From assembly GCF_000150955.2 (NCBI RefSeq), contig NC_011670.1:186001-250000 (forward strand): a DNA stretch of 64,000 bases, read 5' to 3'. Under the pieces are notes generated by a model. It saw only the letters and a list, made by a program, of their open reading frames with translations. It had not been told where the DNA came from and made no database searches. The stretch's first letter is position 1. The number at the start of each line of letters is the position of its first letter. Shown one piece after another: positions 30,441 to 41,001 of this stretch. The position numbers and the translations under genes were made by a program. This DNA comes from Phaeodactylum tricornutum CCAP 1055/1. Lineage: Eukaryota; Bacillariophyta; Bacillariophyceae; Surirellales; Neidiaceae.

Positions 30441-31844
30441 TTACGTTTCTCTACTCTTTGTGGACTTCTCCTGAATAGCATCGGTCGCTGAATCCGCAGT
30501 CGACTTTACTTTTTGCACTCCCTTTCTGGTTTGTTTAGCCGCAACGGTGACTGGGCATGCTTCTTTGCCATCGGAATGAGTTGCCACTACTTGTTCGTGA
30601 ACGCACAAGTCCCTTCCTTTGTCGCGAATAGAATGAATCTGCGTAAACAAGAAATTAGCGATTGGATCCTTGGTCTTTTCTTCCTCATCATCCCAGGTTT
30701 TGGAGTGTAGCAAAAACAGCATTAGTAAGGATGGTAGATACCAGAGGGATGTCAAAAATATTTTGCGTGCGTTAGCGTTCGTGCGCTCCCGTTTGAACTT
30801 ATGCGCCACCGTTAAGGCGTAAGCGTTCAACGCAACGCCTTCCAAAGCAAACATACTGCTTGTCACGCTCGTCAAAGCGCATACAAACGGGACAGCACTC
30901 AAATACCAGGCGTATCGGACAACTATGTTCGCTGTTTGGACACCATCCGCTTCCAAACACGGTACCATTTGGAAACCACCACGTTTGTAATCTTCCCGGT
31001 ACATGTAGGACAACGCAAAAAAGTGTGGCATTTGCCACAGATACAATATGCCTCCGAGCATCAAAGCTTCCATATCCATAATGGATCCTCCTGTCGCCGC
31101 GGTCCAGCCCATTACCGGAGGTATTGCTCCTACAACAGCACCCACCCACGTATTGTAGATGGACCGAGGCTTCATGTACGTGTACAACCCGGCGTAGAGC
31201 GCAATATTGCCAACGCCTAACGTGGTAGTAACGGGATCAGTCCCCGCTGCCAGCAAGGCTGCACCCGAAGCACCCCAGACCACGGCAGCCGATTTCGCTT
31301 TCGACAGTGTGAGCGCACCAGTAATCAGTGGTCGTTGTTGGGTTCGCTTCATTTTTTCATCCCGAGGAATCTCCAAAATTTGATTCCAAGCTGCAGCTGA
31401 TGAGGAGCATAGGGCTGTGCCAACAACGCATGCTGTGAAAACGTCTAGCTGGGTTGAAAGTGGACCGCCTGTCGCGACAAATCCGGCTGCAGTAGTGGCG
31501 ACCACCAGACCGGAAAGCTTGGCCTTGGCGAGATCAGCGTAAGCCTTGGCCGGTGAAGCCTTTCTAGCCTTTTCATCCGCAATGCCTTTGTTCGATTTTG
31601 TTAAGGTTGATCCCATGCCCATGGCAGCTACAGAAACAGTGCTTCGGTCATGTTGTGGAAGGCCGGGGCTTTCAGGAGAAGTGCCAGTAGAATCTGACGA
31701 GATAAAACGGACTGGATACAACTGGCGTAAGGTAATCGAGTGCGTGGCGTGTCGATAACTCGAGGATCCTAAAAACCCAGAGTTCCTTTGTCGCGCCAGA
31801 GTTATAAGATTTGGAAGGCGTCGCAAACCACGACAGCGAGACAT
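30441..31844 (-). CDS. COX10: Protoheme IX farnesyltransferase (heme O synthase), mitochondrial
   Basis: Intronless, 467 aa from ATG 31844; the frame beyond it starts only with TTG. A UbiA-superfamily prenyltransferase with several membrane helices. The first polyprenyl-binding motif appears as NQILEIPRDEKMKRTQQRPLI and the second region as LYLWQMPHFFALSYMYREDY, the COX10/CtaB signature, with YTYMKPRSIYNTWVGAVVGAIPP between. It adds farnesyl diphosphate to heme B to give heme O, the precursor of heme A in cytochrome c oxidase. The Arg/Ser-rich leader (MSRCRGLRRLPNLITLARQRNSG) without acidic residues is a mitochondrial presequence. After the core there is an extra Lys-rich tail of about 70 residues. 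Its promoter is shared head-to-head with the D-glutamate-cyclase-like gene. Confidence 0.9.
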   Translation of the reverse strand: MSRCRGLRRLPNLITLARQRNSGFLGSSSYRHATHSITLRQLYPVRFISSDSTGTSPESPGLPQHDRSTVSVAAMGMGSTLTKSNKGIADEKARKASPAKAYADLAKAKLSGLVVATTAAGFVATGGPLSTQLDVFTACVVGTALCSSSAAAWNQILEIPRDEKMKRTQQRPLITGALTLSKAKSAAVVWGASGAALLAAGTDPVTTTLGVGNIALYAGLYTYMKPRSIYNTWVGAVVGAIPPVMGWTAATGGSIMDMEALMLGGILYLWQMPHFFALSYMYREDYKRGGFQMVPCLEADGVQTANIVVRYAWYLSAVPFVCALTSVTSSMFALEGVALNAYALTVAHKFKRERTNANARKIFLTSLWYLPSLLMLFLLHSKTWDDEEEKTKDPIANFLFTQIHSIRDKGRDLCVHEQVVATHSDGKEACPVTVAAKQTRKGVQKVKSTADSATDAIQEKSTKSRET

Positions 31845-32425
31845 GCTCAGCAAAGGATAACTAGGCAGATGAAGTATGTTCTCCAAAACTTGACCGATCA
31901 ATCCCGCATTTCCAATGTGTCTACGCGTTTTTCACAACACGAAGACGCGTCTTTGTGGTCAATCTACAAAGTATACCGAAAATTTAATCTCTCGTAAAGC
32001 GCTAGAAAACAAAGAAAATGTGGGAGATTGAGCTTATTAATCGTGTGATAACCAATGTCGCTGGGGCGATGCTGTTGGCAACATTCTGTGTAAGGCAATT
32101 CGCAATGGTAGTTTGGAGGAAAGCAAGGGCTGCCGTCTATTGATCTTGTTGCATATTCGAGAGAGGGTCTGTGTTCTGTCCGATGCGGAGATTCTCTCCT
32201 GACTGCGACTGACTGTGAGCGGTATTTGCTTTTACGATAAAATTGAGGTGTTTGATTCGCTTAGGCGATTCACTATTTTACAGGAATCATTCCAATATCT
32301 TTCATGGATTTCGACAGAGCCTGGTCCTGTGACACAAAGCCTTTTCATCCGTTTCCAGCAGCGTCCAAATCGTTCGCGTGGTTTACAACAAGTGGATCGA
32401 TTCTGCTGTTTTGCGGATTCCATTG
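31845..32425. promoter_or_regulatory. Head-to-head promoter region, COX10 / D-glutamate-cyclase-like
   Basis: 581 bp between opposed ATGs. TGACTGTGAG lies at 32210-32219, within 207 bp of the downstream ATG and 366 bp of the COX10 ATG. Confidence 0.4.
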
Positions 32426-33622
32426 ATGAGACACGGCCTGCTCGGATTCACCTCGTTGCTATCTATTTCCACGACGGTACTTTACAGGCCTGGCATTTTT
32501 GTTTCCGCTTTCTCATTGATTACTCCCAAAGTACGAGAGCGTCGACTACACAGCAAGAGTGATCGTTTTCGTCGCCACTCGCGGATTTACAAGCTGCTTT
32601 CTCGAACTCCATCAAGCAACAGCATGAGCAGTATCGCTACTGGAACTATCCGAGATCGCATTCAAAAAATCCAAGACGTGATTGGAACTGATGCCGGAAA
32701 TCGTGGTATGAAAGCTCTAATAGTGAAGGAAGATTTGCTGCTGGCATCCTACATCTTTGGAACGCTACCTACTGCATCGACCGTCGTGGTCTTGTCGGGT
32801 TTCCCTTGCTGTGTCAATGAAACACCTCCGACCGAGACGGATGGTCCGCCCGGTACCATGTCGTTGGCGCGCACAGCGGTCGCCTTGGGACATAACGCGG
32901 TTGTAGTGGTGGACGACTGCAACTCTGCAGTTTTCGAAGCAGCACTCCATAATCTTGCCTTGCCAGATGAGACAAAGCGTAGAAAAATTCGCCTCGAAAC
33001 TTTTCCACCTGACTTCAACGATGCGGAAGAAAACCGTTTTCAAGATCTGGCCAAATCCTGCGATTTACTTCTGGCCTGTGAACGTGCCGGGCCCGGCAAA
33101 GACGGTATCTGCTACACTATGCGAGGGATTGACATGAATTCCAGGGGCCTCATCGCTCCTCTGCATAGATTTGTGCTAGAACGGAAGGACGGAGTTGCAT
33201 TTATAGCCATAGGTGATGGAGGGAACGAGCTTGGCATGGGAAAAGTGATTGACGCGATCCGAGAAAGTCCCCAAATCCCCAATGGCAATGTAATTGGTTG
33301 TGTCGTTTCCGCAGACCATTTGGTGGCTGCCAGCGTATCCAACTGGGGAGGATACGCCTTGTCAGCAGCAGCTGCATTGATCCGAGCCGAGCATGACTCC
33401 ACCACTAAAACAGGCGATGATCTCGAGAAGACTGTTAGAAAATGGGTGCATAAGTGCCTACCTACGGAGCCTCAAGAGGTTGAACTGCTGCGCCGATGCG
33501 TTGAAGCTGGCTGTCGGGACGGGGTCAGCGGGAAAATTGAAGAAACGGTAGACGGAATGTCTTTTGAAACGTCGCTGAAGTGTCTTCAGGAAATCCGCAA
33601 TACAGCGTTGAATGAAAAGTGA
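32426..33622 (+). CDS. D-glutamate-cyclase-like protein (DUF4392), probably plastid-targeted
   Basis: Intronless, 398 aa from ATG 32426; upstream the frame opens at GTG only. The body matches the D-glutamate cyclase family (animal DGLUCY C-terminal domain, DUF4392): ETDGPPGTMSLARTAVALGH, LLACERAGPGKDG, FIAIGDGGNELGMGKV and VSADHLVAASVSNWGGYAL. The animal enzyme converts D-glutamate to 5-oxo-D-proline. The N-terminus (MRHGLLGFTSLLSISTTVLYRPGIFVSAFSL) looks like a signal peptide ending in an ASAF-type VSAF motif, followed by a Lys/Arg/Ser-rich stretch. This suggests plastid import, where animals have mitochondrial targeting (inference). It lacks the DUF1445 half of human DGLUCY, as bacterial stand-alone members do. 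Confidence 0.8.
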   Translation: MRHGLLGFTSLLSISTTVLYRPGIFVSAFSLITPKVRERRLHSKSDRFRRHSRIYKLLSRTPSSNSMSSIATGTIRDRIQKIQDVIGTDAGNRGMKALIVKEDLLLASYIFGTLPTASTVVVLSGFPCCVNETPPTETDGPPGTMSLARTAVALGHNAVVVVDDCNSAVFEAALHNLALPDETKRRKIRLETFPPDFNDAEENRFQDLAKSCDLLLACERAGPGKDGICYTMRGIDMNSRGLIAPLHRFVLERKDGVAFIAIGDGGNELGMGKVIDAIRESPQIPNGNVIGCVVSADHLVAASVSNWGGYALSAAAALIRAEHDSTTKTGDDLEKTVRKWVHKCLPTEPQEVELLRRCVEAGCRDGVSGKIEETVDGMSFETSLKCLQEIRNTALNEK

Positions 33623-34083
33623 ATTTTAGTCCACCAGTACGCTACATGGTTTGGTACGACCCCTCTTACGCAAAGACAGGGCGAAGGAAACAGTTTCATC
33701 ATGAGCAACAACCTATTTGCGAAATATCTGTAAAGGACAGTATGCCATAGCACATTGTGAGCTAAAGGCCAGATCAAATATTTCACCTTACAGTACCAAA
33801 TTATTGACAAAATTTTGCTACCTAAGGTGTTGTGCAGGGTCGACTCGTGATTGTTTGGATTGTGTTTTTCGTACAGATAGTTTTTTCCTTAATGGATTTA
33901 ACATTTTGACAGTTATTACAAATTGATGTACTGTCAGTCTATCACGTGAAATAGTTTTTTTTGCGCATAACAGTAAGAAGCTTTTTTTAAACCGGTATAT
34001 TGCAGGTCGCGAAGAGACTTGACCGTGACTTTCCTGGATCTTGGATGACTTTGCTGCGAGCCTTTTCGTTATGGTAACAGGTT

Positions 34084-34425
34084 TCACTTCGGAAGTCGCT
34101 GTCGATAAGAAAGTTTTGTCAAATCACCGAGAGAAGCTTTCTTTGACGCTCCTGTGCATTTTTGATACAATCCTAGAAATGACTCTTGTGACCTGACACA
34201 AGACTGAAATACATTTCGGGCTAATGTAATAACACACTGGTAACTTCCTCGACAACGTTCACAAATCTCTGCCAGGTTGTCATGAACTTCTAATAGCCTG
34301 AAAGAGAGACAAGCGATTTTCAAATTACCTGTTAAATCCAATGCCCCAATTACACACTCTCCGAGCAACGATGCGAAACAGCCAAGATTTTCAGGAACAA
34401 CAATGCACGAGACAAGAGCGTTCAT
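34084..34425 (-). CDS. Weak candidate: small ORF, unknown
   Basis: 113 codons from ATG 34425. Mixed composition with several cysteines (LLEVHDNLAEICERCRGSYQCVITLARNVFQSC), predicted helical. No family recognised. An internal GTAATT..TTTCAG stretch of about 31 bp resembles splice sites but is too short to be a typical intron here. Its start lies 14 bp from the start of the opposed plus-strand ORF, so at most one of the two may be real. Confidence 0.22.
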   Translation of the reverse strand: MNALVSCIVVPENLGCFASLLGECVIGALDLTGNLKIACLSFRLLEVHDNLAEICERCRGSYQCVITLARNVFQSCVRSQESFLGLYQKCTGASKKASLGDLTKLSYRQRLPK

Positions 34426-34439
34426 CGACGACAGCTGCG

Positions 34440-34676
34440 ATGGAAATAGATTTTGAGGCGGTCAGATCGATTCTCGCGCAAGATGTTTTCAATAACAGTT
34501 TCTTGATAAACGTGGGCTCAGAATGCCAAAAATTCCAAGATATTGGTGTTGTGGCTGCTCTGCAAATAGCTTTGGATGTTGCGGATTCGCTCGCCGCAGA
34601 ATACGCTTCCTATACTTGTTGTCATGACTCCTCAGACCCTTCAAAATTCAACGGCTACTCAAGCCAAGCTCCGTAA
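34440..34676 (+). CDS. Weak candidate: small ORF, unknown
   Basis: 78 codons from ATG 34440; an earlier in-frame ATG at 34341 would overlap the opposed ORF. The middle (FQDIGVVAALQIALDVADSLAAEYASY) looks like a natural amphipathic helix. No family recognised. Confidence 0.22.
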   Translation: MEIDFEAVRSILAQDVFNNSFLINVGSECQKFQDIGVVAALQIALDVADSLAAEYASYTCCHDSSDPSKFNGYSSQAP

Positions 34677-34974
34677 ATTATAAGGTCACAAGGTTTTCCG
34701 TTAATACAGTTTTCGTTGCTCTCGCCATACTTCAAAAACAGTTCTGAAATCATTTTGTATTGACAACGAACCCATACAAGCGTCAATTTTAAAGCAAAGT
34801 GGTGTAAGCCATCGCATAAGCTTTACCAACCAAATATTCTATAAGTGATTGCATAACGGGATGTGGGTCCATGAGAAACATCACCGCATGTGTAGGGATG
34901 TCTTGTGCGCATGTATGAAACAGAGCAATTAAACAAAATCGAGCGGGTCTTTAAGTCTTTCATAGCTACTTTTA

Positions 34975-35667
34975 CTATATTCGAGGAACTATCGCAAATG
35001 TGCATTGTTCATATGTTGTACCTGTATAAGAAAACATTTGGCAATTGATTAATCAGGTAATAAAAATGAAGAACACCTTCAAAAATTTTAAAATTCATAG
35101 CAAACGTACAGCAAATATCTTGGCAGTCCGACAAGCAGTCCTCCTTGCTTCGAGCAAGTCCATTTGTAGCAGGGGTCGTTTCACACTGACTTTTGCAATC
35201 CGAAAGCGACCTGAGAAATCTTGGGTCTTTTTTGGTTCCCGAGACATCGCCTTTGTCCTTCGGTTTTTGTCCAGGTACGTTTGGCCTTTGGTTAACACGG
35301 GGAGGGCATTTTGTGAGACGCTTCGTGACGTGAAAATTGCGATTTTGCCTTGCCGAAGCCAAGTCGAGCATATGGAAAGGCCTCGCGCTACCCCTCAGAT
35401 CTTCGGCGTTTTACACAAAGGGTGTACGTACGTTTTGCCGGTTTTGTAAACCGCCACGTTTTCGTCAACTGCAGAAGCTCCTTGAAAGCACGATCCGATG
35501 ATTATAGCCGGCAATACTAAAGATATGAGACTCCTTCGTGTTGTGCTTTCAACTCCATCTCCCATTCCCACACCAGTCAGAGTCCGGTAGTCTTGCTGAA
35601 GCCGAGATGACAGACCAAATGCTCCATTGCCCATAATCGCAATTAGAAGTAGCATACCGCACTTCAT
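34975..35667 (-). CDS. Thylakoid-lumen Cys-rich protein, three exons
   Basis: Exons 35667-35432, 35285-35110 and 35021-34975. Introns are 146 bp (35286-35431, donor GTACGT) and 88 bp (35022-35109, donor GTACGT, acceptor TTATACAG). The spliced length is 459 bp, giving 152 aa with the frame kept across both junctions. The leader is tripartite: a signal peptide (MKCGMLLLIAIMGNGAFG), a transit-like stretch, then STTRRSLISLVLPAIIIGSC..GASA, a twin-arginine lumen signal. The mature part (about 85 aa) has a Lys/Pro-rich start and cysteine motifs SDCKSQC, CLSDCQDICC and a final EQC. I know similar cysteine patterns in plant and algal plastid proteins but cannot name a function. Splice sites are deduced from sequence, not from transcripts. 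Confidence 0.72.
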
Positions 35668-36353
35668 AATTTCTGACAATAAAAAGGCCTAATAGGTTTA
35701 GCGCTGTTTTAAAAGAGCGCTTGAATAGGTAAGAACTAAAGACGATACGATGCTCTGCCATCAACCGTAAAGCGGAGTATGCCAACGTCCCCATCTCTGT
35801 TTTAAAAAAAAAAACACCTTGGTGCTACTGCGTGTACGACTTCCAAACCCATACACTACTCGAACCTTTTGGAAATTTTTGATATCTCGCGAAGGCCAGA
35901 CCGATACCAGGTTGACTGTGAAACCCCATATCCGTAGAGAAAGACAGACGGACCATGTTCCCGTACATAAGCGAAAAACACATGCCATCGACAGACGAGC
36001 TAGAAAGATACGTAGCTATCAATAATAGAAGCGAGACGAAATTCACTGCAAAGCTGGTCACACACAAAGGGTGGCCTCCATTGTGGATCATGCCTTTATC
36101 TTTTTGCAAGAAAGCTAAATGTAAATCATTATGTCAAGTTGTCTATGCATAATGCTTGGGACAATTCATGCAGTTGAAAACAATAAAATGATGTGGGCTA
36201 CTATTTTATTCTAGGAGGAAAGGTTTCATTCATTGACTCAGTTCTTGATAACTCATCGATTCTGTCTTGGTAATAATCAACAGTATGCTTAGACTTTAGA
36301 TAGGATTTTCATGTTTATTGAGCTAACCCTCGCCATTACGCCTTCAGGCAACA
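35668..36353. other. Intergenic
   Basis: 686 bp between the lumen-protein ATG and the stop of the enoyl-CoA isomerase gene, both minus. It contains an A11 run (35804-35814). No gene recognised; the part near 35668 should be the lumen-protein promoter. Confidence 0.4.
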
Positions 36354-37328
36354 TCATTTTTTCTTTCTACTGGTAAGTTTGACCAGATAAGCCTGCAGAT
36401 TCTTTTGCGTTCGCTCATCTAGACAGAAGCTGACAAACTGTTCCAAATCTTTTTCTCGGTTCTGTTTGAGGCTGGCTATGGCATCTTGGCGAATGAGCAT
36501 CTTACTAGCAACACGGGCCACGGATGGAATCCTGGCCCACTGAGAAGCAGTCTCTTGTGCTCTCTGTCGAACTACGTCCCTGGACACAACTTCATCCACC
36601 AATCCAATGGCCATGGCATCATCAGGACTGTACAACGTGCCGAGGGACAGCGACAGCTCTGCCGGACGACGTCCAATCGTGTCAATAAGTTGTTGCGCTA
36701 AGAAAGGAGGAGCAACAATCCCAAATTGCGTTTCGTTTAGCCCAATAGTTGGCGCATGTTTGTCTTCAGTCTCCGACATGATTCTATAATCACAGGACAG
36801 GGCAAGCATGCAGCCAGCAGCTGGAGCGTGCCCTTCAATCGCCGCGATACTGGCCAATCGGCTACCGTACAAATCCAAGTACAGTTGCTGAAAAGACGTC
36901 CAAAAGGCGTTGAGTCGATCTGGGTCGGGGTCCGCCATTTCGCGAAGATCTAAGCCAGCCGAAAATATAGAAGGGTTTCCCGACTGAAGTACGAGAGCTT
37001 GAAGTCGTTCGTCCTGCTCAATGGATTTGATGGAAGCGGAGAGCGCTTGAAACCTAATCGTGAATTGCAATAGTGTAAGTGACAAGAGGAATTCACGAGT
37101 ATACATTAGATATCGTGCCCGTTATTCTTACATTTCTAGTGAAAGTGAGTTGACAGGCATGTAGTTCATCGTTATTACTGCGACACCCGTCTCGATATCA
37201 ATGTCGGTCGACACTAGATCCGACAACGTAGTTGAAAATGAGTTGGACAGCATGGCAGCGCATTTGCGCCATTGAGCCGCTCCGCCATTTCCAGCAATTT
37301 TCCCCAAGGTTGTGCCGATTCGAAACAT
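36354..37328 (-). CDS. Delta3,Delta2-enoyl-CoA isomerase (ECI1-like), mitochondrial
   Basis: Two exons, 37328-37132 and 37053-36354, with a 78-bp intron (37054-37131; donor GTAAGA, acceptor GATTAG); 298 aa. A crotonase-fold protein closest to ECI1: MNYMPVNSLSLEM, FSAGLDLREM (oxyanion-hole region), LASIAAIEGHAPAAGCMLALSCDYRIM, and GLNETQFGIVAPPFL with the Glu that acts as base in ECI1. It moves cis-3/trans-3 double bonds to trans-2 so that unsaturated fatty acids can pass through beta-oxidation. The N-terminus (MFRIGTTLGKIAGNGGAAQWRK) suggests mitochondrial import. The C-terminus (SRKKK) is not a peroxisomal signal. The intron falls just after the conserved PVNSLSLE motif. Confidence 0.87.
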
Positions 37329-37784
37329 AAATGCGGGTCCGAGGATTAGCTTCTAATTCTTCTCGATGTGGTGACAAAAGAGTGCTTTGTCAAAGTTGCA
37401 CACGATATTTCTTCTTTGGCCGGCCAGAGTTGTCGAGTTCTCCGTGCCCTGCTACCGGAATGCAAACACCGGCGACGACCGCCGGGACCGAACGTCTTGA
37501 CACCATGACTCCCTTCAACAGATCTTCCACGTATACATCACTGTAACCGTAATTGTTATTTATCACGACTGAAAAGTTCGCGGTACGAAAGATGACGACC
37601 CAGCGTTTCAATCAACACATGTCTGTCATGTGATATATATAAACTGCACGCAATCGTCCTCAACGCGTCACTGTTCCAATCGATCACTGTAGATGTGCAG
37701 GTGAACTTACGGCCAAACGTACGCCGGATAGTGCCATTCTTAGACATCATCACGGTCGTGCTCAATACATGGAAAACATCAGCA
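37329..37784. promoter_or_regulatory. Head-to-head promoter region, ECI1-like / NAT
   Basis: 456 bp between opposed ATGs. A GTG-started extension of the NAT frame runs through part of it and is not taken as coding. No specific element recognised. Confidence 0.4.
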
Positions 37785-38765
37785 ATGGCACATTCGTTTC
37801 TGCGTATGTTAGTCACTTGCTTTCTCTCTGCTTCCGTCATGGTAACTAAAGTTTTAGCGTTAAAAACTTCCGCTCTTCCGAGATTAAGCTCCCGGTATTT
37901 CGATCGGCTTAAGATGGACCCTTCGAAGTTAGACAAGGAACCAACCTTAGGGAAACTGCAGAAATTACACGAAGCTCATTTGAAGCTCATCCCTTTCGAG
38001 AATCTGGCGCAACATGGGGCCTTCGGAGGCCCAGCAACATTGGATATGCACCAAACGGCAGAGAAGATTCTAAACAGACAACGGGGAGGTTTTTGCTTCG
38101 AGCTGAATTCATTGTTTTCTTGCTTTTTGATCGAGTTGGGGTACGTTGTGACTCGTGTCCCTGCAGTTGTATATACGCCAGAGGGCTTTCGGGATAGCCC
38201 AACGCATATGGTTCTTTTTGTTGCGATTGACAGTATCAGCAGCAAATGTCTATATTTTGCGGACGTTGGTTTCGGTGAGCCAGCCATACATGCATTGAAC
38301 TACTCGGTTTTCGATACGGAGCAAGTCACCCCCGATGGTATGCAAAGCTTACTGAAACGAGAAGGTGAGGATGTGATTCTTTACTGGATGAAGGAGGGAA
38401 AGTGGACTCCTCGTTTAAAATGGGAGTACAAATCTTCTATTGGTGATGGCTTCGATGTGTCGTCGTTTGACCAGTATTTACAACTGGTACAGGATCCGAC
38501 GTCAATCTTTTCGCAGAAATCAATTGTCACTTTGGTGAACCGTGAATACAAAATATCAATGGCTGGTAACAAGCTCAAAGTTACAGGCCCACCGCGATTC
38601 GTAGCCCCAGGAATAGAAGGATCGCCCGTCATCGAGTATTGCAGATCGGAACAGGAGGCGGGCAAGATCCTTCGCGATCGATTCGGGATCCCGCGACAAG
38701 AAACCGATGGCTTGAATCTGCAAAAATCTACTCAAGCAAGCGAGGCTATATGGTCTAATTTCTAG
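37785..38765 (+). CDS. Arylamine N-acetyltransferase family protein
   Basis: Intronless, 326 aa from ATG 37785. The NAT fold is clear: YFDRL at the start, LKLIPFENL, RGGFCFELNSLF with catalytic Cys104, SPTHMVLFV with His141 and YFADVGFGEP with Asp160, so the Cys-His-Asp triad is intact. These enzymes move acetyl or other acyl groups from CoA to arylamines, hydrazines or related amines. The first 25 or so residues (HSFLRMLVTCFLSASVMVTKVLA) are hydrophobic and look like a signal peptide, which is unusual because most NATs are cytosolic. A second start at MDPSKL would give a leaderless form. Natural substrate unknown. Confidence 0.85.
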   Translation: MAHSFLRMLVTCFLSASVMVTKVLALKTSALPRLSSRYFDRLKMDPSKLDKEPTLGKLQKLHEAHLKLIPFENLAQHGAFGGPATLDMHQTAEKILNRQRGGFCFELNSLFSCFLIELGYVVTRVPAVVYTPEGFRDSPTHMVLFVAIDSISSKCLYFADVGFGEPAIHALNYSVFDTEQVTPDGMQSLLKREGEDVILYWMKEGKWTPRLKWEYKSSIGDGFDVSSFDQYLQLVQDPTSIFSQKSIVTLVNREYKISMAGNKLKVTGPPRFVAPGIEGSPVIEYCRSEQEAGKILRDRFGIPRQETDGLNLQKSTQASEAIWSNF

Positions 38766-38877
38766 ACAGAGGAAAAGCAAGTCGAGTGGTGAATTACAAA
38801 CTCTAACTTTACCTCTTAGGGTCGATGGGAATGACATGTGAAAGAAGCACGACTTGTTGGAAAAAAAACCTGGGATA

Positions 38878-41001
38878 TTAGTTCTTTTTCGAAACTTCAA
38901 GCTTGGCTTTCTTTCGGGCTCTCTCTTTCATGCGCAACCGAAGCTTCTTTTGCCGAGTCGCCTTGTCCTCTTGCTCATTGGCAGCTAGCGCTTGTACTTT
39001 CTCAAGCTCATCCACTTCGGCGTCATAATCCTCTTGGCATCGCGTGCACAATCTGCTCACATGAGTTTTCTTATCTTCGTAACATGGGACATCAGGCTTT
39101 CTTAGTTTTGGAGGTTTTTCCTCCGCAGGAGCTGCATCCCACCACTTAGGTGGATCAACATGCCGCTTCGCGATTTGTTTGCAGCACATTTCCACGTAGT
39201 CCAACAGTGCTGATCTTGCAACGTATTTTGCATAGAACGCTTTGGCATTCTCTCCGATAATTCGACATTCGTCGTCATGTTCGCGGCACCATTTGATCTT
39301 CTCGTCGAGATCAGACAAATCAGATTTCACCGGAATGTGGTCATGGTATGGTTTAAGCAAAGGAAAGTACCACATTCGATCGGCTACCTGCCGAGGCTCA
39401 ACTTTCAGAATAACCGACCCTAGCCGCATCATGAAGCCATACCGGCATGCCGCGCAGTGACCATCTACATAAACCAAATACTTGTACTTTGATTGTTCGT
39501 AGATTGGGGTGAAATGTTCTTTGCCAGCTGTAAAGCCAAACTGTTTGGCACGCAGAAATGTCATGGGTCCGTCGGCAACCTTCTTATCACGTAAATTCCA
39601 CTGCAATAAAAACTAAACGAGTAAGAACCTCCGACTTTTGTAGTAATGTACATCGATATAAAAGGAGCCACTCACCCCGACAATAGCTGCGTCCAAGTAT
39701 GGTTCTTCGCCGCCTTTGACAGAATCGTCGCTCCATTCCGCACTGAGAAATGCCACTTTGAGTCGCTGGTTGTTCTCGATGGTGGTTCCGCCACCTGTTG
39801 CGGTGCCTCGAAAGAATGCTGTCGCAACACGCTCCTCATCCCAAGAGCGTTCAAACTTTCGAAAATTGGCTTCAGTAAACAAATCACGAGGATTCCCGTT
39901 TATCTCGATGTTGCCAGCATGATCTACCGTATGCATGAACGTATGCGGAAATACCAAACCGCAGGCAGCTTCCCAATCTTCAGAGCTAGGCCATGGAATG
40001 TCGGTGAAGCGGTCTGGCGCGGCGGCATAAAATGAAACAATTGGAGCATACGACTTAAACATATGCTCCTCCACCAAATCCACATCCTGCTCTGGATCAC
40101 GATCATCTCGATCAAATATAAAGCCATAAGGTTCCACAGGTACACCTCGTGGGACGTTGATTTTGAGCTGTGGATAATCACGTTTGTTGAGAAAGAACTC
40201 ACAATCTGGAATCTTGCGAAGCCGACAAGCTTCCGCCAGCATATCCTGAAGTGGTGATAAAAAGTGGTCTCCCCAAAATTGGCTTTTTGTTTTGTCCTCA
40301 AATTTGGTCAGTTCATTGCAGATAATATTTCCGTTAGCCCACCATTTGCTTCTGTCTGGCTCAACTTGCTCTTCGCGATACAGTCCGGCCTTTTGTGTGT
40401 AATACGAATCCAACGTCCCGTCCCCTTCAATACGCAATTGATCTGCCCATGTATTCCGAAATTCAGAGTTAGTAAATGGCGCAAATATTCGAAGTTTTCC
40501 GTTCCGTATCATCACATATATACCGCATTTCATGTGAAAGAAAAGATATTTGAGAGAGTTTAAAACCGACGACGGTGTCGTACACCGATGAAACGGTACA
40601 TCTAGACGCTCAGCGATAGTCTCCATGGCAAGCCGTGTCTCGGACCGCTCGTACATGTTATCGGAATCATCATTCGGCTCTAAACCGTATGAGAGTGGTA
40701 CCTTTGCGGCGCAGGAAGGTTCCTTACGAGCTATTTCAATATTGGGCAGTAAGATGGTCTGTATTTGCTCCCAGCTAATTAGCATCGTGAAGATGTGCTG
40801 CAAGTGCGGGTATTCGGGATTGCTTCCACCGTGGTACTTGTTATATCGTTGCATAAATTCGAGACACTCATTCTTGCTTTCGAAGCGGGGCACCCCGTTG
40901 GGAAATGACGAAACTGCATCCAACCAGTTAAGAGAGTCGCCCTTGGGGCCGAACACACCGCGAATTTCTGGCGCCTGGACGGGACCACTGTTATCTGTCA
41001 T
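38878..41001 (-). CDS. Glycosyltransferase family 90 (CAP10/POGLUT-like)
   Basis: Two exons, 41001-39676 and 39600-38878, with a 75-bp intron (39601-39675; donor GTGAGT, acceptor TTATTGCAG, phase 0); 682 aa. The C-terminal half has the GT90/CAP10 signatures: FFRGTATGGGTTIENNQRLK, YKYLVYVDGHCAACRYGFMM and WYFPLLKPYHDHIPVKSDLSDL. GT90 enzymes transfer xylose or glucose in the secretory pathway. ATG 41001 gives no membrane helix. A GTAAGT donor near 41090 and a TCAG acceptor near 41030 would add a hydrophobic MCIILATSVGLVAM start, so a short 5' exon may be missing. The C-terminus is a Lys/Arg-rich coiled stretch ending SKKN. Confidence 0.8.

Larger units (their letters stand above)
33623..34974. 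other. Mostly non-coding, two weak head-to-head small ORFs
   Basis: 1.35 kb, AT-rich. The only frames worth naming are listed separately (34084-34425 minus and 34440-34676 plus). The rest shows nothing I recognise. Confidence 0.4.
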
